A stretch of 64,000 nt of DNA, taken from contig CAZOJI010000014.1 in NCBI GenBank assembly GCA_964580055.1, positions 1 through 64,000 of the forward strand, in the 5' to 3' direction. This document shows, piece after piece, positions 7,874 through 17,628 of this stretch. Made by a program: the position numbers and the translations under genes. The notes below the pieces were generated by a model, which saw only the letters and a program-made list of their open reading frames with translations, searched no databases and was not told the origin of the DNA. This stretch comes from JBDGYW01 sp964580055 (lineage in GTDB: Bacteria; Gemmatimonadota; Gemmatimonadetes; Gemmatimonadales; GWC2-71-9). Position 1 is the stretch's first letter; every line of letters begins with the position of its first letter.

Positions 7874-9862
7874 TCAGGAGATGATCTCGCCGGTGCGCGC
7901 ATCAGGCTCGAAACCGGCTAGCTCAGCCAGCGTTTTTCGAAACTCGGAGGAACACAAGACCTCCAGAAATGCCACTACCGGCTTCCGTTCCAAGCGTTGT
8001 CTGACGGACAAGAAGTCGTACTCTTCGTCCCGCAATGGCACGAACCCGAGGTCGTAAGCCACCGCCACGGCTTCGATCCCCAGTCCCCAGTCGGCTCGGC
8101 CCGACGCTACCGCGGCGGCAACCGCATTGTGGGAGCGCGTCTCGACGTCGTAGCCCGCGATGCCCACCCGCAGTTCCTCCGCCGGCACGCCCTTCTCGCT
8201 CGCGATCTCTTGGAGGAGGAGATCGAGAAGCACCCTAGTTCCCGCCCCGCGGTTGCGGTTCAACATGCGCAACTCGGCAGCTCCCGCCAGCAGTTCGAGA
8301 GTCGGCGGCTCAGCGGAAAAATCGTCTCTTCTGAAGTAGATGCCCTGCCGTCTGACATAGCCCTTGATAAGCACTCCCTCAGGTCCCAACCGCCCGAGCG
8401 CGGCACGGTTGTACACGCCGGTATCGGGATCGAGCAGGTGAGTTCCGGCGAGGTCGGTTTCCCCCCTCGCACACGCCTCCACGCCGGCCGACGAACCGAC
8501 ATTGATGACTTTGGCAGTTAGCCGGCTGTCTCTGCGCAGCAAGGCGAGGGCGAGATCAACCCCCCGGCAGTGACTCCCGATGAGAGTGATGTCGGCCAAC
8601 TCGATCCGCTGCACCAGCGGCGAAACGCTAACGTCCTCCCCCTCTCGGACGACAGCTCTATCTGCCGCCACCTCCATGGTGCCGTCGGCCTGGGCAAAGG
8701 CATATATGGAGCCGGAAGCTCCGGAGATGGGATAAGCAGCCGGCTTCCCCTCACTCCTCGGCACGAGGTGCACCAGCACGTGCTCGTGCCTCCCCTCGGC
8801 GGAATTGTACCTGACCGCGAGACGCGCTTGCAACGAGTCCGCTTTGGTCTCGTCCGCGAGGTTGGCGAGGCGCCTGATCACGGGCGCCACGAACAGATTG
8901 AACGTGATGATCGCCGAAGTCGGGAATCCCGGCAGTACCACGACCGGCCTGCCATCCCAGGCGGCCAGCACGACCGGCTTACCGGGCTTTATGCCCACTC
9001 CATGCACGAGTATACCGGGCTCCGCCAGGCTGTCGATAATGCCGAAAGTCAGGTCTCCGGCCCCCTTGGAGGTTCCTCCGGAGAGTATCACGACGTCGAA
9101 CGCGTCGCGCGCGCTCTCACAGGCGGAGCGCAACGCGGCCTCGTCGTCCGGAATCACACCGAGGAACTCCGGCTCGCCGCCGTTGTCCCGCACAGCCGCC
9201 GCCACGGTGGTCGCGTTGGAATCGTAGATCTTCCCGGGTTCGAGCGGTTGTCCGGGAGTGACGAGTTCATCGCCCGTAGAGATGATGGCGACGCGAGGCC
9301 GCCTCGACACCGTTACGCTGTCTACGCCGAGTGCCGCGAGCACGCCCAGTTCGCGAGTGGTGAGTCGCTGGCCCGCGCGGAGGACCGTCTCGCCCGTACG
9401 CATGTCGGCGCCTGTGGATTGTATGTTTGCGCCGGGAGCCACTGGTTTATAGACAGTGAGTTTTGCACCGTCAACCTCGCAGAACTCGACCATCTGGACC
9501 GCGTTTGCCCCCCGGGGGACAACGCCGCCAGTGGCTACCTCGAGCGCCGTGCCGGCCTGCACTTCCGTCTCGGGTACGGTTCCGGCGGGCGCCGTTTCCG
9601 GAGCGAGATCGAGTTCAACCGGTGCATCCTCGTTGGCGTCGAAGCTGTCTGCCGCATTCAAAGCGTAACCGTCGACGAGGGCGCGGTCGAAGGGTGGCAC
9701 GTCGATTGGAACGATCACGTCTTCATCGAGGACTCGTCCCTGTGCCTCGCTGAGACGCAGCCGTTCGGTACCAGTAGGTCGGAATGAAATTGCGTCCTGC
9801 CAGGTTCGCTCCGCCTCGGCCATACTCATCGTCTTGAGGAAATGAATGCCTTTGCGTCCCAT
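7874..9862 (-). CDS. moeA: MoeA molybdopterin metal-transferase fused to a PBP-like domain
   Basis: The product is 662 aa against about 400 for plain MoeA. Residues ~1-410 are MoeA, with PPFDRALVDGYAL near the N-terminus, the TGGVVPRGANAVQMVE loop, the STGDELV motif, LSGGTSKG and VLPGFPTSA. Residues ~425-640 match the periplasmic-binding-protein-like domain (PF12727 type) found C-terminal to some MoeA proteins, with ITLIGSHCRGVDLAL and GETDLAGTHLLDP. MoeA inserts Mo or W into adenylylated molybdopterin; the extra domain may bind the oxyanion. The ATG has AGAGG upstream and follows the other moeA by 10 nt. Two MoeA forms beside tungsten genes suggest separate Mo and W insertion, which is an inference. 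Confidence 0.9.
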   Translation of the reverse strand: MGRKGIHFLKTMSMAEAERTWQDAISFRPTGTERLRLSEAQGRVLDEDVIVPIDVPPFDRALVDGYALNAADSFDANEDAPVELDLAPETAPAGTVPETEVQAGTALEVATGGVVPRGANAVQMVEFCEVDGAKLTVYKPVAPGANIQSTGADMRTGETVLRAGQRLTTRELGVLAALGVDSVTVSRRPRVAIISTGDELVTPGQPLEPGKIYDSNATTVAAAVRDNGGEPEFLGVIPDDEAALRSACESARDAFDVVILSGGTSKGAGDLTFGIIDSLAEPGILVHGVGIKPGKPVVLAAWDGRPVVVLPGFPTSAIITFNLFVAPVIRRLANLADETKADSLQARLAVRYNSAEGRHEHVLVHLVPRSEGKPAAYPISGASGSIYAFAQADGTMEVAADRAVVREGEDVSVSPLVQRIELADITLIGSHCRGVDLALALLRRDSRLTAKVINVGSSAGVEACARGETDLAGTHLLDPDTGVYNRAALGRLGPEGVLIKGYVRRQGIYFRRDDFSAEPPTLELLAGAAELRMLNRNRGAGTRVLLDLLLQEIASEKGVPAEELRVGIAGYDVETRSHNAVAAAVASGRADWGLGIEAVAVAYDLGFVPLRDEEYDFLSVRQRLERKPVVAFLEVLCSSEFRKTLAELAGFEPDARTGEIIS

Positions 9863-9872
9863 CTAGACCTCT

Positions 9873-11108
9873 TCAATACAGATAGACTTCCACCTCGGCC
9901 CCCGCCTCGAGCCCCTCGTCGTCGCGCGGCACGATGACGAAGCCGTCCGCACTCGTCACCGAGGTCAGCACGCCGGCGCCGCTCGACCTGAACGGCTCGA
10001 CCTCGCCATCGCCTTCCAGCTTCACTCTCACGAAATCCGTCCTGTTGAGAGCCGAGGCGAGTTTGCGCCGCAGGCGCCCACGGAAGCGTCTGTTCTCTCG
10101 CTCTTCCTTACCTCCGAGTGCGAGTTGTATGGCGGGACGCACAAAGACATCGAAGCCCACCAATGCGGCCACGGGATTCCCGGGGAGAAGCACCACCAAA
10201 GCTTCCCCGACCTTGCCGAATGCCACGGGAGAAGCCGGCCGTATGTTGACGCCATGAAAGATCAACTCGCCCAGCTCGGCCACGAGGCCGGGCAGATAGT
10301 CCTCTTTGCCTGTTGATGTTGCGCCCGTGGTGAGCAATATGTCGCCGTCGAAGGCAGCCAGCCCCCTGCGCAGCACGTCGCGTTCATCGGGAAGCGTGCC
10401 CAACCAGCGAGCAACGCCTCCTGTTTGCGTGACGAGGCCGTCCAGCAAAAACCGGCAGGAATTGACGACTCGGCCCTTGCGCCCCGCCTCCGCGGCTCCT
10501 GGTTCGACCAGCTCGTTGCCGGTCGATAGAATCCCAACCGTGGGGCGCCGGGCGACTGCAACCTCCAACATCCTGATAGAAGCAAGCACGCCCACGTCCG
10601 CCGGCCTCAGGACTCTTCCACGCTTCAAAACCACGTCGCCCTTTTCTATGTCCTCGCCGGCGAAGGCCACGTTACGTCCCGGGACCACGGAGCCGTGAAC
10701 CTGGATCGACTCGCCGAAATCGGTGGCCAATTCCGCCATGAGTACGGCATCAGCCCCTTTGGGGAATGCTCCGCCCGTCATGATGCGTACCGCCTCGCCG
10801 GCCCCGACTTCCACATCACCCTCGTCTCCCGGCAGGATCTCTCCAATAACCCTCAGTGAGACCGGATCGGTAGGGTTGGCTCCGAAGGTCTCGGCGGCGC
10901 GCACCGCATAGCCGTCCATGGCACTCTTGTCGAAAGAAGGCACGGCATCGGCTGACGCAACGTCACGCGACAGCGTGCGTGCGAGGGCGTGCTCGAGCGG
11001 GACGGTCTCCTCATCCAGCGGCACAACGCACGACCGCAGGCTCTGGAGAGCCGATTCGAGGTCGGTGAGTTCCGAAAAGCCGCTCATGCGTACGTCCTCG
11101 CTCGACAC
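9873..11108 (-). CDS. moeA: Molybdopterin molybdenumtransferase MoeA
   Basis: The product is 411 aa, standard MoeA length. It has the N-terminal SFDKSAMDGYAVR motif, TGGAFPKGADAVLMAE, STGNELVEPG, LTTGATSTGKEDYLPG and LLPGNPVAALVGFDVFVRPA, then the small C-terminal beta domain. It catalyses metal insertion into the pterin cofactor used by enzymes such as the tungsten-dependent AOR/BamB family, one of which is encoded at 20.7 kb. The start is GTG at 11108, preceded by GAGGAGG at good spacing. An ATG two bases upstream is in another frame. It is the first gene of a three-gene minus-strand operon with the PBP-domain MoeA and a small membrane protein. Confidence 0.92.
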   Translation of the reverse strand: MSSEDVRMSGFSELTDLESALQSLRSCVVPLDEETVPLEHALARTLSRDVASADAVPSFDKSAMDGYAVRAAETFGANPTDPVSLRVIGEILPGDEGDVEVGAGEAVRIMTGGAFPKGADAVLMAELATDFGESIQVHGSVVPGRNVAFAGEDIEKGDVVLKRGRVLRPADVGVLASIRMLEVAVARRPTVGILSTGNELVEPGAAEAGRKGRVVNSCRFLLDGLVTQTGGVARWLGTLPDERDVLRRGLAAFDGDILLTTGATSTGKEDYLPGLVAELGELIFHGVNIRPASPVAFGKVGEALVVLLPGNPVAALVGFDVFVRPAIQLALGGKEERENRRFRGRLRRKLASALNRTDFVRVKLEGDGEVEPFRSSGAGVLTSVTSADGFVIVPRDDEGLEAGAEVEVYLY

Positions 11109-11668
11109 ATTTCCTCCTCATTCAGTGTATCAGAAATACCCGACAGCCGCTGAGAATATAGCCTGCGTTGTCTGTTGCCCCACACGGAGTTGGCATGCTC
11201 AGCATCATACCGCCAGAGAACACAAGTTGAAAGGTCACAGTACGGCCGGGAACTGTTACGGCCGTATAGGGAAAACCCCCATCCCCATCTCGCCAAGGAT
11301 GGGCTATCTTTAGTCGTCTGATTTAACCGGACGCAGTCCTCGCGTAGCAAGTGTGCCCTACGGTCAACTCGCTGTTCTGTTTCCTAAGCCGTACAGGGGA
11401 TGGTTTGTAAGTGTATGCGGGCGCATGAGTTGCGGCATTATTGATCACAGTTTGTTGGGTGGGATATTATCGAGTACGACCGGCATGTAGTAATCGGTTC
11501 GAGCGACGCAAACAATCGTCGTCTCCTAGCTCTCTAAGTAGAGTATGCCGGAGGTGAGCGCCGATGCCCCATGGGACAGCGCGACCTCCGCTTTTGCTTC
11601 TACGCAGGAGTTCGCAGACGCCTGCCGGTTGCCGAGCGACAGAAACCAAAACAGGAAACGCGTTATTG
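11109..11668. other. Divergent intergenic region with inverted repeats
   Basis: This 560-nt region lies between moeA (minus) and hdrC (plus). It holds a perfect 8-bp inverted repeat, TACGGCCG (11241-11248) and CGGCCGTA (11259-11266) with a 10-nt loop. It also holds CCCATCC (11278-11284) with GGATGGG (11297-11303). Either could be an operator or leader structure. A possible sigma-70 promoter for the hdr operon is listed separately. An 88-codon minus-strand open frame here lacks support. Confidence 0.55.
11441..11470 (+). promoter_or_regulatory. Candidate sigma-70 promoter of the hdr-met operon
   Basis: TTGATC (11441-11446) is separated by 18 bp from TATTAT (11465-11470); the -10 matches TATAAT at five of six bases. 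Transcription would start near 11477, leaving a leader of about 190 nt before hdrC. The call is by eye, and the lineage's promoter preferences are unknown. Confidence 0.35.
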
Positions 11669-12238
11669 ATGTCAGAAAACACAGCCGACCGCACCGTTCA
11701 GCCAATCCGACCTGATTCCGCTTTTCTTTCGGAAGTAGTGGATCTTTGCGGTGAAGCCGTGTCTTCCTGCTACCACTGTAGAAAATGCACCAATGGCTGT
11801 CCCTTGGCGTTCGCGATGGATGTGCTACCGAACCAGGTGATCAGGATGGTGCAGTTGGGCCTGGTCGACGAAGTGCTGCGGTCGAAGACGATCTGGGTGT
11901 GTGCCTCCTGCCAGCAGTGCACCACTCGATGCCCCAACGACATCGATATTGCCCGCGTGATGGATTGCTTGCGGCAGTTGTGCATCCAGAGGGGCATAAC
12001 GCCGGCGGAAGAGAATGTATTCAAGTTCCACGACGCCTTCCTGAAATCCGTCCGCCGGCACGGTCGAGTATTCGAGGCCGGCATGTTGGCGGCATACAAG
12101 ATGAGAACGGGCAACCTCCTCGGAGAATCGAGACTGGCCCTGGGGATGCTCAGGCGTGGGAAGCTGAAGTATCTGCCGGAGCGGACCCAGAGTCGCGGCA
12201 GGCTGCGCGAGCTGTTCGACGACGAGGCAAAGGAGTAG
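11669..12238 (+). CDS. hdrC: Heterodisulfide reductase subunit C-like iron-sulfur protein
   Basis: The product is 189 aa. Two [4Fe-4S] motifs are evident: CYHCRKCTNGCP (residues ~32-43) and CASCQQCTTRCP (~76-87). This is the HdrC pattern, which links HdrA flavin electrons to the HdrB cluster site. The ATG at 11669 is chosen because a longer frame from 11564 gives an Arg-rich tail; AGGAAA lies about 12 nt upstream. It is the first gene of hdrC-hdrB-hdrA-mvhD-metV-metF. In acetogens such as Moorella a comparable set forms a methylene-tetrahydrofolate reductase complex. Confidence 0.9.
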   Translation: MSENTADRTVQPIRPDSAFLSEVVDLCGEAVSSCYHCRKCTNGCPLAFAMDVLPNQVIRMVQLGLVDEVLRSKTIWVCASCQQCTTRCPNDIDIARVMDCLRQLCIQRGITPAEENVFKFHDAFLKSVRRHGRVFEAGMLAAYKMRTGNLLGESRLALGMLRRGKLKYLPERTQSRGRLRELFDDEAKE

Positions 12239-12241
12239 ATC

Positions 12242-13093
12242 GTGGAGGTATCCTACTACCCCGGCTGCACGTTGCACGGTCTGGCTTCCGAGTACGATGC
12301 AAGCATACGGGCTGTATGCGAAGCTCTGGACATAGAACTCGAAGAACTGAGCGACTGGAATTGCTGCGGATCTTCGTCGGCTCATTTTCTCGATAACGAG
12401 TTGTCAGTGCGGCTCTCGGCGAGCAACATGGCTATCGCCGAACGGGCCGGACACGACCTGCTCGTACCTTGTTCCGCCTGTTTTCAGCGCCTCAAACACG
12501 CCGACAAGGAATTGAGGGAGGATGCTCCTCGCTGGATCGACGAACCTTACGAGGCCAAATCCCGGATATTCCATGTAAATGACTTCCTGGCGGACCGCGG
12601 GCGCATGACTACGATCGCGCGAAAGGTGAAGCGTCCGCTCGAGGGTCTGGCCGGCGTTCCGTACTACGGTTGCCTATCTCAAAGGCCGCCCAAGCTCACC
12701 GGCGCATCGTCGCCGGAAAACCCCACGCAGCTCGACGATCTCTTGAGAGTGATCGGCATGGAAGTCCGCAAATGGTCGTACAAGACTGATTGTTGCGGTG
12801 CAAGCCTATCGTTGACTCGGCCCGATCTGGTCCGGCGGTTGAGCGGAGGGCTGTTGGAAGCTGCGGTCGAGGCGGGCGCCGAATGCCTGGTAACCGACTG
12901 TCCGATGTGTCAATCGAATCTCGACACACTGCAAAAGGACATCGAGGCGGAATTGGGGAAGCGGTTCAATCTGCCGGTCTTCTACATCACCGAGCTACTC
13001 GCGCTCGCTTTTGAACACGGCAACACCGGCAAGTGGTGGAAGAAACATTTTGTCGACCCGGTGCCGTTGTTGGAGAGCAAGGGATTGGTGTGA
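12242..13093 (+). CDS. hdrB: Heterodisulfide reductase subunit B-like CCG-domain protein
   Basis: The product is 283 aa with two CCG (cysteine-rich) domains. The first runs through YYPGCTLHG, DWNCCGSSS and VPCSACFQRL; the second through YYGCLSQRPP, TDCCGASL and TDCPMCQSNL. In HdrB these cysteines hold the noncubane [4Fe-4S] clusters at the disulfide-reducing site. In MetFV-linked complexes the true HdrB substrate is uncertain. The GTG start at 12242 lies three bases after the hdrC stop, and its end overlaps the hdrA start (TGATG). A full set of CCG cysteines is kept, so the subunit is probably active. Confidence 0.9.
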   Translation: MEVSYYPGCTLHGLASEYDASIRAVCEALDIELEELSDWNCCGSSSAHFLDNELSVRLSASNMAIAERAGHDLLVPCSACFQRLKHADKELREDAPRWIDEPYEAKSRIFHVNDFLADRGRMTTIARKVKRPLEGLAGVPYYGCLSQRPPKLTGASSPENPTQLDDLLRVIGMEVRKWSYKTDCCGASLSLTRPDLVRRLSGGLLEAAVEAGAECLVTDCPMCQSNLDTLQKDIEAELGKRFNLPVFYITELLALAFEHGNTGKWWKKHFVDPVPLLESKGLV

Positions 13094-16000
13094 TGGACAA
13101 TACGAATATGGTTGCGAAAGCTGACATACAGCGGGAGGGTAACGGCAAGACGGGCTCCGCGGTCGTCGTTGGAGCCGGTATCGGCGGAATGCAGGCGGCC
13201 TTGGACATGGCCAACGCCGGATTCCACGTGACTCTGGTCGAGGAAACGAGCGCCATCGGCGGCCGCATGGCGCAACTGGACAAGACCTTCCCCACGAATG
13301 ACTGCTCGATGTGCACCATCTCACCGAAGCTGATCGAGGTGGACAAACATCTCAACATCGATGTACTGACGAACGCAACGGTAGTGGGCGTTGCAGGAGA
13401 GTTGGGTGATTTCCAGGTTGATGTAAAGAAGAAGCCTCGATTCATCGATCTGGACAAGTGCAACGCGTGCGGAGACTGCATCGAGGTATGTCCGGTGAGT
13501 GTGCCGGACGAATTCGATGAAGAGCTTGGCACTCGTACGGCGATATTCAAGCGCTATCCGCAAGCGATTCCGGGTGCGATGGCCATAAGCAAGCTGGAGC
13601 GCCCTCCTTGTGTTTTGACCTGTCCGGCTCAGGTGAATTGTCAGGGTTATGTAGCGCTGGTCGGAGCAGGACGTTTCGCCGAAGCATATGAGCTGATACG
13701 GGAAAACAACCCCTTTCCCGGCGTTTGCGGACGAGTCTGCCACCATCCTTGCGAACAGCAGTGCAACCGTGCGGAGATCGACGAGCCGGTAGCGGTGAAC
13801 AACCTCAAGCGTTTCGTGGTGGACTGGGTTTGGGAGAGGCGCGCCGAGGGCGACGACCCGGCCCCGCCACCCAGGGGAGAGATCGATCCAGCCAAGGAGC
13901 GCGTGGCCGTGGTGGGCGGTGGACCTGCGGGTTTGACTGCCGCGCGGGACCTAGCCTTACGCGGCTATCCGGTCACGCTGTTCGAATCGCACGACGAATT
14001 GGGTGGCACGATGCTCTCGGGAATTCCGAGATACAGACTGCCTGACGAGATGCTTCGGCGCGACATAGCGGACATTCTCGCCGCCGGCTTCGAAGTCGAG
14101 ACGAACAAGAGACTGGGACGCGACTTCTCCCTGCAAAGCCTCGAGCAGGAGGGTTTCGGGGCGGTCTTTCTGGGAATCGGGTGCACCAAGCCTGCGCCAT
14201 TGCCCCGCAACACCGAGGGTTCTCCGCTGCAAGGAACCGAGCTGGATAACGTGCGCATGGGATTGGACTTCCTGCGCGACGTAAAACAAGGCGGGGAAGC
14301 CCAACTGAGCGGCAAGGTAGTTGTGGTCGGGGGAGGAAATGTAGCGATCGACGTCGCCATGACTGCGCGGCGGCAGGGCGCTGAGACCGTGGAGATCGTG
14401 TGCTTGGAAAGCCGGGAGGAAATGCCTGCGCACGAATGGGAAATAGTCGACGCGTTGGAGGAGGGGATCACCCTGAACCCCTCGTGGGGTATTCGAGAGA
14501 TCTCAGGCGACAATGGTAGCGCCCAGGGTGTGGAGCTGCAGAGATGCACCGAGGTGTTCGATGAGCAGGGGCGGTTCGCTCCCGAGTTCGACGGCCAGAC
14601 CTCGGAGGTACATGCCGACTGGGTGCTGATCGCCGTTGGACAGCGATCGGACTTGTCTTTCCTGGAGGAGGAGGATCCGCTGTGGGACCCGTCCAAGCGC
14701 TTCATTCAGGCCGACGAGCTCACGCTGCAGACCAACCTCGACTGGTTATTTGCGGGTGGCGACATGGTGAGCGGCCCCTCGTCGGTGGTGGAGGCAGTGG
14801 CGCAGGGTCATGAAGCCGCCGAATCGATCGACCGTTTTCTGAGCGGGAAAGACCTCTCGTCCGGCCGCGAGCGCCCAGAGTCAAAGCCGGCCCCCGCTCC
14901 AGCCAACTGGTTGCCTCTCCAGGAACGCGCCCGGCCCGAACGCGTGCCGGCGGCGGAACGCGACGGCTACGTTGAGATCGAAAAGACGTTGTCCGAGCAG
15001 GCTGCCGTTGCCGAGGCCAGAAGATGCCTGGCCTGCGGGATATGCAGCGAGTGCCTCCAATGCGTGGAGGCCTGTAAGGCGGATGCGATAATCCACGATA
15101 TGGTGCCGGAGACGATCACTATCGATGCCGGCGCCATCCTGATCGCCCCTGGATTCGAGGCGTACGATCCGCTGGAACGTGGTGAATACGGCTACGGCGT
15201 ATACGACAATGTCATCACGAGTCTGGAATTCGAGCGCATTCTGAGTGCCTCGGGGCCTTACCAGGGACATGTACAACGTCCCTCGGACCGCACCGAACCC
15301 AAACGCGTTGCCTGGATCCAGTGTGTAGGCTCGCGGGACAGCCGCATCGGCAAGGAGTATTGCAGCGGCGTATGCTGCATGTACGCCATCAAAGAAGCAA
15401 TCATGGCGGTGGATCACGTGCCGGGGCTGGAAGCCACCATCTACTACAACGACATCCGGGCCTACGGCAAGGACTTCGAATCGTATTTCGAGAACGCCAA
15501 GACCAACCACGGAGTCAGTTTCAAGCGCGGAATCATATCCTCGGTCAAGGAGAGGCAAAGTACCAAGAACGTCGTGCTGACCTACGTCACCGAAGCTGGC
15601 GAGGTGACTGAGGAGGAAGTCGACCTATTAATCCTCAGTGTCGGTCTGCAGCCGTCGTCGAGCACGGCGGACTTGGCACAAACCCTCGGGATCGAACGCA
15701 ACCGATTTGGATTCTGCCGGACTGATCACTTCGATCGCAGCCGTACCACCCGGGAGGGCGTGTACGTGGCCGGCACCTTTGCCGCGCCGGTCGACATTCC
15801 CGAAACGGTGATGAGTGCGAGCAGTGCGGCGGCGCTGGCCGGCGAGCGGCTTCACGAAGCCCGTGGCACGAGGACTCGAGAAAAAACCTATCCTCCGGAG
15901 AGGAAGGTAGGGGGAGAAGAACCGCGGATCGGAGTGTTCGTCTGCCACTGTGGAACGAACATCGCGCGTGTTGTGAGCGCCTCGGATGTGGTCGAGTACG

Positions 16001-17628
16001 CCCAATCACTGCCCGGCGTAGTGTACGCCGAGGAGAATCTCTACACCTGCTCGACCGACACCCAGAAGAGAATCATCAATTCTATCAAAGAACACGGTCT
16101 CAACCGCGTGGTGGTTGCCAGTTGTACGCCACGCACGCACGAGCGCCTGTTTCAGGACACGCTGAGAGAAGCAGGCCTCAACAGGCGGCTCTTCGAAATG
16201 GCCAACATTCGAGACCAGTGTTCCTGGGTGCACTATTCACAACCCGAGCAGGCAACCTTCAAGGCGAAAGACCTGGTGCGTATGGCGGTGGCTCGCGTCG
16301 AGACACTGCAACCGTTTCAGGACCTGCGCCTCGAAGTGGATCAGCGTGGCATAGTCCTCGGTGCTGGAGTAGCTGGAATGAGCGCCGCGCTCAGTCTCGC
16401 GGAACAGGGTTTCGAAGTAACGCTGGTAGAACGTGAGCGGCAGCTCGGTGGCATTGCGCGCCGTATACACCACACGCTTGGCGGCGGAGATCCTCAGGAG
16501 TTGATCGCCGATCTCGTTGACCGGGTTGAGAAGAACCCGAGAGTGACGCTGCACACCGGTGCGAGCCTCGAGGATTTCTCCGGGCATGTCGGGCGTTTCA
16601 CAGCGACTCTGAACGTTGAAGGCCGCGCCGTGGAGGTCGGCGGGGGCACGGTGATTGTCGCAACGGGCGGTTCACCATACCAGCCCACGGAGTACGGCTA
16701 TCCGGACAGCGAGTCGATCATCACCCAGCTCGAGCTGGAAGACAAGCTGCAAGAGCCCGGGTTCGCCGAGCGGCTCAACGAGATAGTGATGATCCAATGC
16801 GTCGGATCACGTGAAGAAGGCCGGCAGTACTGCTCGCGGGTATGCTGCCAGGAGGCGGTGAAGAACGCATTGGCGTGCAAGCGGGCGAACCCGGATGCCC
16901 GGGTATATGTCCTGTTCCGCGATATGCGCACGTACGGATTCTACGAGACCTACTACGAAGAAGCCCGCCGAGCTGGAGTCGTGTTTATCCGGTTCGAGCC
17001 GGAAAACAAACCCGAGGTGAGCTGCGAAGACGGACTGCGCGTTACCGTCCTCGACGATGTGCTGCAGCGGCCGCTGGAACTCACTCCCGACTACGTCGTA
17101 TTGTCGGCCGGCATCAGGCCGGACCCGGACGCCGATGTGATGTCCCAGGCCCTGAAAGTCCCACGCAATGCGGACGGGTTCTTTTTGGAAGCACACATGA
17201 AGCTGCGACCGCTGGATTTCCCTACGGACGGCATCTTCCTGGCGGGTCTGGCCCACGCACCCAAGACGATGGCGGAGTCTATCGCGCAGGCTCAGGGAGC
17301 CGCGGCGAGGGCGGCAACGGTAATCTCCCAGCCATACCTCGACCAGTCGGGAATCGTAGCCAAGGTGAATCCCAACGCCTGCGCCGGCTGCCTTACCTGT
17401 GCCCGCCTGTGCCCGTACGACGTTCCCATAATGAACGAGAACGGTGTGGCTTTCATCGAGCCTGCCAGCTGCCAGGGATGCGGAGTTTGTGCCGCGTCTT
17501 GCCCGCGCAAAGCCATCGTCACGCAGCATTACAGCGACGACCAGATAGTCAGCAAGATCGATGTGCTATTCGGCGATGAAGAATACGAGGCCGAGTGTCC
17601 GGCGGCCCTTGAACCTGGAGGTGAGTAG
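13093..17628 (+). CDS. hdrA: Large HdrA-like flavoprotein with an inserted GltD/NfnB-like NAD(P)H module
   Basis: The product is 1511 aa. It opens as HdrA, with the FAD motif VVVGAGIGG at residues ~24-32 and the 4Fe-4S motif CNACGDCIEVCP at ~123-134. At about residues 165-625 the HdrA sequence is interrupted by a complete GltD-type module: N-terminal Fe-S helices with CGRVCHHPCEQQC, FAD site VVGGGPAGLTAA, and pyridine-nucleotide site VVVGGGNVAIDVA. HdrA then resumes with CLACGICSECLQCVEAC and continues through CSGVCCMYAIKEA. A second HdrA-like half has VCHCGTNIARVV, LGAGVAGMSAA and CSRVCCQEAVKNA, with two C-terminal 4Fe-4S motifs. HdrA is the flavin-bifurcating subunit, and the insert would give it its own NAD(P)H entry. 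ATG 13093 overlaps the hdrB stop. Confidence 0.92.
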   Translation: MDNTNMVAKADIQREGNGKTGSAVVVGAGIGGMQAALDMANAGFHVTLVEETSAIGGRMAQLDKTFPTNDCSMCTISPKLIEVDKHLNIDVLTNATVVGVAGELGDFQVDVKKKPRFIDLDKCNACGDCIEVCPVSVPDEFDEELGTRTAIFKRYPQAIPGAMAISKLERPPCVLTCPAQVNCQGYVALVGAGRFAEAYELIRENNPFPGVCGRVCHHPCEQQCNRAEIDEPVAVNNLKRFVVDWVWERRAEGDDPAPPPRGEIDPAKERVAVVGGGPAGLTAARDLALRGYPVTLFESHDELGGTMLSGIPRYRLPDEMLRRDIADILAAGFEVETNKRLGRDFSLQSLEQEGFGAVFLGIGCTKPAPLPRNTEGSPLQGTELDNVRMGLDFLRDVKQGGEAQLSGKVVVVGGGNVAIDVAMTARRQGAETVEIVCLESREEMPAHEWEIVDALEEGITLNPSWGIREISGDNGSAQGVELQRCTEVFDEQGRFAPEFDGQTSEVHADWVLIAVGQRSDLSFLEEEDPLWDPSKRFIQADELTLQTNLDWLFAGGDMVSGPSSVVEAVAQGHEAAESIDRFLSGKDLSSGRERPESKPAPAPANWLPLQERARPERVPAAERDGYVEIEKTLSEQAAVAEARRCLACGICSECLQCVEACKADAIIHDMVPETITIDAGAILIAPGFEAYDPLERGEYGYGVYDNVITSLEFERILSASGPYQGHVQRPSDRTEPKRVAWIQCVGSRDSRIGKEYCSGVCCMYAIKEAIMAVDHVPGLEATIYYNDIRAYGKDFESYFENAKTNHGVSFKRGIISSVKERQSTKNVVLTYVTEAGEVTEEEVDLLILSVGLQPSSSTADLAQTLGIERNRFGFCRTDHFDRSRTTREGVYVAGTFAAPVDIPETVMSASSAAALAGERLHEARGTRTREKTYPPERKVGGEEPRIGVFVCHCGTNIARVVSASDVVEYAQSLPGVVYAEENLYTCSTDTQKRIINSIKEHGLNRVVVASCTPRTHERLFQDTLREAGLNRRLFEMANIRDQCSWVHYSQPEQATFKAKDLVRMAVARVETLQPFQDLRLEVDQRGIVLGAGVAGMSAALSLAEQGFEVTLVERERQLGGIARRIHHTLGGGDPQELIADLVDRVEKNPRVTLHTGASLEDFSGHVGRFTATLNVEGRAVEVGGGTVIVATGGSPYQPTEYGYPDSESIITQLELEDKLQEPGFAERLNEIVMIQCVGSREEGRQYCSRVCCQEAVKNALACKRANPDARVYVLFRDMRTYGFYETYYEEARRAGVVFIRFEPENKPEVSCEDGLRVTVLDDVLQRPLELTPDYVVLSAGIRPDPDADVMSQALKVPRNADGFFLEAHMKLRPLDFPTDGIFLAGLAHAPKTMAESIAQAQGAAARAATVISQPYLDQSGIVAKVNPNACAGCLTCARLCPYDVPIMNENGVAFIEPASCQGCGVCAASCPRKAIVTQHYSDDQIVSKIDVLFGDEEYEAECPAALEPGGE

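Noticed and set aside
8570..9787. Plus-strand 405-codon open frame over the MoeA fusion
   Set aside because: Shadow frame without family features; MoeA on the other strand is unmistakable.
11084..11350. Minus-strand 88-codon frame upstream of moeA
   Set aside because: It overlaps the moeA start in another frame and has no recognisable features; the shared Shine-Dalgarno fits moeA.
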